A stretch of DNA of 23,562 bases from a virus. This document shows positions 20,317-23,562 of the stretch, piece after piece. The first letter of the stretch is position 1, and every line of letters starts with the position of its first letter. The stretch lies in the IMG/VR virus record IMGVR_UViG_3300010885_012372, positions 1 to 23,562 of that record; one strand, given 5' to 3'. A program made the position numbers and the translations under genes. Below the pieces are notes generated by a model, which did no database searches, was not told the origin of the DNA, and saw nothing but the letters and a program-made list of their open reading frames with translations.

Positions 20317-22629
20317 ATGGCAGGCATTGAACAAGCAGCAAACGACTTATTTTTTAAGTTAAGAAATCGTTTCCCCCGTATAACAATGGGGGATGAGGAC
20401 AGCAACGCGACAACTAATCCACCTGATGCAAGATTCTTTAATTTTGATTACGAAGAGAATGAAATCAAATTTGGAAATGTAACAGCAAGTTTAGTAGACA
20501 GCGAGAACCTTAAAGTTTACTTCAGTCAAGATATTAGCAAATATATGGACCGAGAGGAAAAGCAAGGTTGGTATAAATTTCTTAAAGAATTAAGACGATT
20601 TGCTAAAAGTCATTTGCTAGGATTAGATGTCAGAGACATCACCAAAGATATACTTACTCATGAGGATTTGAAATTCGTGTCAAACCAAAACAAAGAAAAG
20701 TCCCGTAAATCTCAGATTGGCGAAAGCAAGATATTATGGGCACGTCGTGGCAAGGTAAGCGAAGGCAACCTTAACAATGTAAAGATTCATGTTGTACACA
20801 GCGAACGTATGATTGAAAATACAAATAATAGATTATTAAAAGTTGATAGAATTTTCCTTGTCAATGAATCGGGGGAGAAGTTCCTATTACCATTTAATAG
20901 TCTCATGGCTGCTAAAGCAATGGCAAACCATGTTGGCAGAGGTGGAACACCATATGACAGCAATGGCAGACTTATTAGTGATGCAGTGATGGAAATGTCA
21001 AATCTTCGTCGTTTTGCTAGTGCTACACGTCGCAAGACTTTTGAAAGCGAAGACGCTGTTCATGTAATCGAAGCAGCAGCAGCAATTAAAGAAAGTTTAA
21101 AGCGTGGTTTGTTCCGTTTAGCAAACAATAGCCGATTCGATGAGAATCTTGAAGATTTAAGTAAAATATTGGCAGAACAAGATGACATTGACGACATTAA
21201 GCCAATGTTTGTTCAACAGGTTTACAATGAAAATTTAGATAATTGGATCAACAGCGCCGCTAAGGCCTACAAACAATATAAGGGAAATATTATGGAAGCT
21301 CTAAGAGAATCGGCCGGCGCAGTGTCATCAAAATTAAAAGATCCCGATTTTAAACTAGTATTAAAAGATGATCCTTCAGAAGATAGACTAATTGCTAGTA
21401 GCAAGTATACTGATGGTCGTGCTTTACTACGTCGAATTTTAGGAACTATATCAGATCGTATTGGCATGGAAGATAGCGAAATTGCAAATTGGGCAAGCCA
21501 AATCGGTCAAGATATAGAAGAAGGCAAGGCATCAAGAGAAGACATGCAAATTGCTCTTCAGTTGGCAAAGCGTTATCAAGATGATCTTAAGAAAATACAC
21601 GATGATAAGTCATACTCAAAAGAAGTTCGTGTTGCTGCATTTGGCAAGAAAAAAGATCTTTATGGCAAAGTAAAAGATGAATCTATGGAATTTGAAAATT
21701 ATGTTAATGGCATTGGTGAAGAAGAAATGCTTGTTAATGACAAAACTGACGAATGTGGAATGGAAGTAGATGATATGAGTGATGGAAGCATGAGCCCAAT
21801 GAGTAATATGCATCAGCCAAACGGCCAAGACGGCAAAGTAAATGTAAGTACAAATTCAAGCAGCGATGGGCATAAGTCTATTAATGTATCAGCAGACGGA
21901 AAAGCAGCAACTGAATTGGCTCAAATTTTGAAGATGGCAGGGTTAGGCCCAGTAGTTGGCGGTAATGATGCAGGTCATGGCGAAATAGAAATTTCACAAC
22001 AAAGTATGGAAGATGAATCAATTGAAGAAGGTCCAACATCATCACCTATGGATAGAGTACAGCAGCGTGTGGCAAGTAGAGATACAGGCAATACAGCAAT
22101 TGAAAGAGTAAGTGAAAGAGTATCATCACGTAGTCCTATTGAAAAAGTCAGCGAAAGAGTTGCTGCTAGAACTTCAAAAGAACCTGTTGCTGAAGAAGGC
22201 GATGAAGATAATGGCTTGCCAAACAAAAGCAAGTGGGAATATGATAAAGAAGGCGATATGGCAAAAGATCAAATCCATTCAATCGTTAGACATGCAGAAG
22301 AACTTGAACATTCCTTAGGGGATGATGAAAATCTTCCTGAATGGGTGCAGGAAAAGATGGCTCAGATTAAAGGCATGATGACTAGTGTAAGTGATTATAT
22401 GTTGACACAGCATGAACGTGGTGCAGAAGATCGCACAGGCAAAGAAGGTATTCATGGCGATGACATGGAAGAAGGCAATGAATTTTCAGGTGCATTAGCA
22501 AAGGCAAAAGCATCTCATCAGGATAAATTTGAAGTTGATGGTAAAGAATATCCTGTTAAAGAAGGTATTGATGTAAATACAATCAATGATAGTTTGGCTC
22601 TTATGAAAAAATTAGCAGGATTAAGATAA
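20317..22629 (+). CDS. Large mosaic, probable head-associated structural/scaffold protein, 770 aa
   Basis: Residues 1-460 look folded and mostly helical (MAGIEQAANDLFFKLRNRFP, FLKELRRFAKSHLLGLDVRD, LLKVDRIFLVNESGEKFLLP, DGRALLRRILGTISDRIG). The rest is a chain of short modules: an acidic Met/Ser-rich linker; INVSADGKAATELAQILKMA with a KMAGL motif; three Arg/Val repeats from about residue 577 (MDRVQQRVASR, IERVSERVSSR, IEKVSERVAAR); DENLPEWVQEKMAQIKGMM (about 671-690); and NEFSGALAKAKASHQDKFEV. The C-terminus is SLALMKKLAGLR. Several modules look familiar from unrelated proteins of marine myoviruses. I infer a role in head assembly or as an internal protein, but no T4 homologue is certain. 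The start lies 4 nt after a late box, with no Shine-Dalgarno. Confidence 0.75.
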   Translation: MAGIEQAANDLFFKLRNRFPRITMGDEDSNATTNPPDARFFNFDYEENEIKFGNVTASLVDSENLKVYFSQDISKYMDREEKQGWYKFLKELRRFAKSHLLGLDVRDITKDILTHEDLKFVSNQNKEKSRKSQIGESKILWARRGKVSEGNLNNVKIHVVHSERMIENTNNRLLKVDRIFLVNESGEKFLLPFNSLMAAKAMANHVGRGGTPYDSNGRLISDAVMEMSNLRRFASATRRKTFESEDAVHVIEAAAAIKESLKRGLFRLANNSRFDENLEDLSKILAEQDDIDDIKPMFVQQVYNENLDNWINSAAKAYKQYKGNIMEALRESAGAVSSKLKDPDFKLVLKDDPSEDRLIASSKYTDGRALLRRILGTISDRIGMEDSEIANWASQIGQDIEEGKASREDMQIALQLAKRYQDDLKKIHDDKSYSKEVRVAAFGKKKDLYGKVKDESMEFENYVNGIGEEEMLVNDKTDECGMEVDDMSDGSMSPMSNMHQPNGQDGKVNVSTNSSSDGHKSINVSADGKAATELAQILKMAGLGPVVGGNDAGHGEIEISQQSMEDESIEEGPTSSPMDRVQQRVASRDTGNTAIERVSERVSSRSPIEKVSERVAARTSKEPVAEEGDEDNGLPNKSKWEYDKEGDMAKDQIHSIVRHAEELEHSLGDDENLPEWVQEKMAQIKGMMTSVSDYMLTQHERGAEDRTGKEGIHGDDMEEGNEFSGALAKAKASHQDKFEVDGKEYPVKEGIDVNTINDSLALMKKLAGLR

Positions 22630-22640
22630 GGAATTATAAA

Positions 22641-22868
22641 ATGAGCGATACATTAAACTTAATGAGAAAACTGGCTGGATTAGAAACTTCAGAAATTACC
22701 GAAGCTAGTATGGATCCCGAACAGATGCGTAAGATTGTAGCCATGGCTCGTCAAATTCAAGATGACGCTGAATATATTGCATCATCTGTGTCAGCAGGTA
22801 AACCTATCAATCCAAATTTAGTTAAGCAGATTGAAGGCAATCTAATGGCAATTAAACAATCAATGTAA
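22641..22868 (+). CDS. Small KLAGL-motif protein with prohead-protease-type site, 75 aa
   Basis: It begins MSDTLNLMRKLAGLETSE, followed by ITEAS: a KLAGL helix and then an I-T-E site with Ala next, the preferred form for T4-type prohead protease (gp21) cleavage. The remaining 54 residues form an amphipathic helical protein (MRKIVAMARQIQDDAEYIAS). The N-terminus closely resembles the last residues of the preceding 770-aa protein (SLALMKKLAGLR), suggesting a copied module. AAGG lies 10 nt upstream. It is the last gene before the terminator at 22906. It may be an internal head or core peptide, inferred from motifs only. Confidence 0.7.
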   Translation: MSDTLNLMRKLAGLETSEITEASMDPEQMRKIVAMARQIQDDAEYIASSVSAGKPINPNLVKQIEGNLMAIKQSM

Positions 22869-22905
22869 ACTTAATATAGACTTACTCAAAATAATACATT
22901 AAATT

Positions 22906-22940
22906 AGCAACATGCCTGATAAACATGTTGCTTTTTTATT
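22906..22940 (+). terminator. Intrinsic terminator
   Basis: AGCAACATG (22906-22914) and CATGTTGCT (22924-22932) pair perfectly around a 9-nt loop and run directly into six T's (22932-22937) and more AT. This is the best rho-independent terminator in the window. It separates the late transcript from gp32. Confidence 0.9.
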
Positions 22941-22969
22941 GACTCTAGATAGGCGATCATGTATAAATA
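22939..22969 (+). promoter_or_regulatory. Overlapping sigma-70 and T4-late promoters for gp32
   Basis: A TTGACT -35 (22939-22944), 17-nt spacer and TATAAA -10 (22962-22967) form a good sigma-70 promoter. The same -10 is part of TATAAATA (22962-22969), a perfect late box. One site could therefore serve gp32 early and late, with starts near 22975. Confidence 0.7.
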
Positions 22970-22974
22970 ACTAT

Positions 22975-23010
22975 GACGTTGAGAGTAGTTGCTCTCAACG
23001 GTCAGGCAAC
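22975..23010 (+). promoter_or_regulatory. Leader hairpin with possible H-type pseudoknot (gp32 control element)
   Basis: CGTTGAGAG (22977-22985) pairs with CTCTCAACG (22992-23000), giving a 9-bp stem with loop TAGTTG. Loop bases GTTG (22988-22991) are complementary to CAAC at 23007-23010, which would make an H-type pseudoknot. It starts at the predicted 5' end of the mRNA and is followed by an AT-rich stretch with the AAAGGA ribosome site. T4 gene 32 is autoregulated by gp32 binding that nucleates at a leader pseudoknot. Confidence 0.6.
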
Positions 23011-23026
23011 ATAAAGGAAAATTAAA

Positions 23027-23562
23027 ATGGCAAGTTTGGCAGAAATTAGGGCAAAGTTAGCAGAGATGGAAAACCGCAGTAGTGGTAATTCCAATAGCGG
23101 AAGAGATAATAGTGTTTATGCACACTGGAATATTCCAGAAGGCACAACAGCAAGAATCCGCTTTCTCCCCGACGGGGACAATTCAAACATGTTTTTCTGG
23201 GTAGAGCGGGCAATGATCCGACTCCCATTTGCTGGCATCAAGGGGCAGCCTGGCAGCAAGCCAGTTATCGTACAGGTTCCATGCATGGAAATGTATAACG
23301 AAACATGTCCCGTTCTTACAGAAGTACGCACATGGTTTAAGGACAAGAGCCTTGAAGACATGGGTCGCAAGTATTGGAAGAAGCGTGGATATATCTTCCA
23401 GGGATTTGTTCGTGAATCACCCATGAGTGAGGACAGTGTTCCTGAGAATCCAATTCGCAGGTTTGTGGTGTCCCCCAGCATCTATCCTGTGATTACCGCA
23501 GTGTTGAAGGACACTGAGGTTGAAGAGATGCCTACTGATTATGATCGTGGCTTGGATTTCTC
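23027..23562 (+). CDS. Single-stranded DNA-binding protein (gp32-like), N-terminal part
   Basis: The frame begins MASLAEIRAKLAEMENRSSG, matching the basic N-terminal segment with which T4 gp32 binds cooperatively to itself (STAELAAQMAKL in T4). It is followed by AHWNIPEGTTARIRFLPDGD, the first strand of the OB fold, FFWVERAMIRLPFAGI, VPCMEMYNETCPVLTEVRTW with two cysteines suited to the zinc site, YWKKRGYIFQGFV and FVVSPSIYPVITAVL. T4 gp32 coats single-stranded DNA in replication, recombination and repair. AAAGGA sits 9 nt before the ATG. The gene leaves the window after 178 codons, so the acidic C-terminal tail is not visible. By eye its GC content is higher than that of the late genes. Confidence 0.9.
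   Translation, partial: MASLAEIRAKLAEMENRSSGNSNSGRDNSVYAHWNIPEGTTARIRFLPDGDNSNMFFWVERAMIRLPFAGIKGQPGSKPVIVQVPCMEMYNETCPVLTEVRTWFKDKSLEDMGRKYWKKRGYIFQGFVRESPMSEDSVPENPIRRFVVSPSIYPVITAVLKDTEVEEMPTDYDRGLDF

Noticed and set aside
23116-23481. Antisense frame of 121 codons inside gp32
   Set aside because: The plus frame is recognisable gp32. The reverse frame is a by-product of its codon usage.
1-23562. tRNA genes, CRISPR arrays, integrase or insertion sequence
   Set aside because: Looked for by eye on both strands. No cloverleaf, spaced direct-repeat array or transposase/integrase motif was found. The repeats present are short promoter or in-gene repeats.

Overview
The window is part of the genome of a T4-like myovirus (a tailed phage with a contractile tail), probably from an aquatic bacterium. 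Recognisable T4-type proteins are a neck protein (gp13-like), deoxynucleoside monophosphate kinase (gp1-like), tail sheath (gp18), tail tube (gp19), head-completion nuclease (gp4), a likely small terminase (gp16-like), large terminase (gp17) and the start of the ssDNA-binding protein (gp32). Short recurring protein modules (MRAKEFI-type N-termini, KLAGL-type peptides, DxDxDG segments) resemble those I recall from marine T4-like phages. The host cannot be named from the sequence. No tRNA, CRISPR array, integrase or insertion sequence was seen, and no gap between genes exceeds 300 bases.

Layout. Positions 1-2383 look like an early module: small unknown genes and one 398-residue unknown protein. 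They are driven by sigma-70-type promoters that all have TTGAC-type -35 boxes and 16-nt spacers. Two of these promoters carry a duplicated 37-bp promoter/RBS cassette, and one fires leftward. Positions 2418-12688 are the late structural block: neck protein, an ADP-ribosyltransferase-like protein, dNMP kinase, an oversized sheath, tube, a second tube-like protein with a repeat-bearing tail, a small unknown, gp4, gp16-like, and two probable head-interior proteins. Positions 12737-17751 are an AT-rich accessory block: a twitch-type radical SAM enzyme, three paralogous small proteins with head-targeting-like N-termini, a small KLAGI protein, an SGNH-like hydrolase, a beta-lactamase-fold serine hydrolase and a leftward HNH endonuclease. 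Positions 17843-22868 hold gp17, two leftward genes (one an N-terminal-nucleophile hydrolase), a 770-residue mosaic head-associated protein and a small KLAGL protein, closed by a good intrinsic terminator. gp32 then begins and runs off the right edge.

Regulation. A T4-late-like box (TATAAATA or NNTAAATA) precedes at least thirteen genes. In one group the box lies only 4-7 nt before the start codon, which predicts leaderless or almost leaderless late mRNAs. In the other it lies 16-30 nt or more upstream, usually with a Shine-Dalgarno. One late box sits in the loop of a perfect 11-bp hairpin whose 3' arm contains the start codon of the neck gene. This is a layout expected to silence read-through RNA and permit late RNA. 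gp32 has overlapping sigma-70 and late promoters and a leader that can fold as an H-type pseudoknot next to an AU-rich RBS, which parallels the known autogenous control of T4 gene 32.

The most interesting idea is that a set of proteins carries T4-internal-protein-like head-targeting peptides ending in (I/L)-x-E prohead-protease sites. If so, this phage packages a suite of small proteins, and possibly an ADP-ribosyltransferase, in its capsid for injection, as T4 does with Alt and its internal proteins. All functional calls rest on reading motifs by eye; no database search was run.
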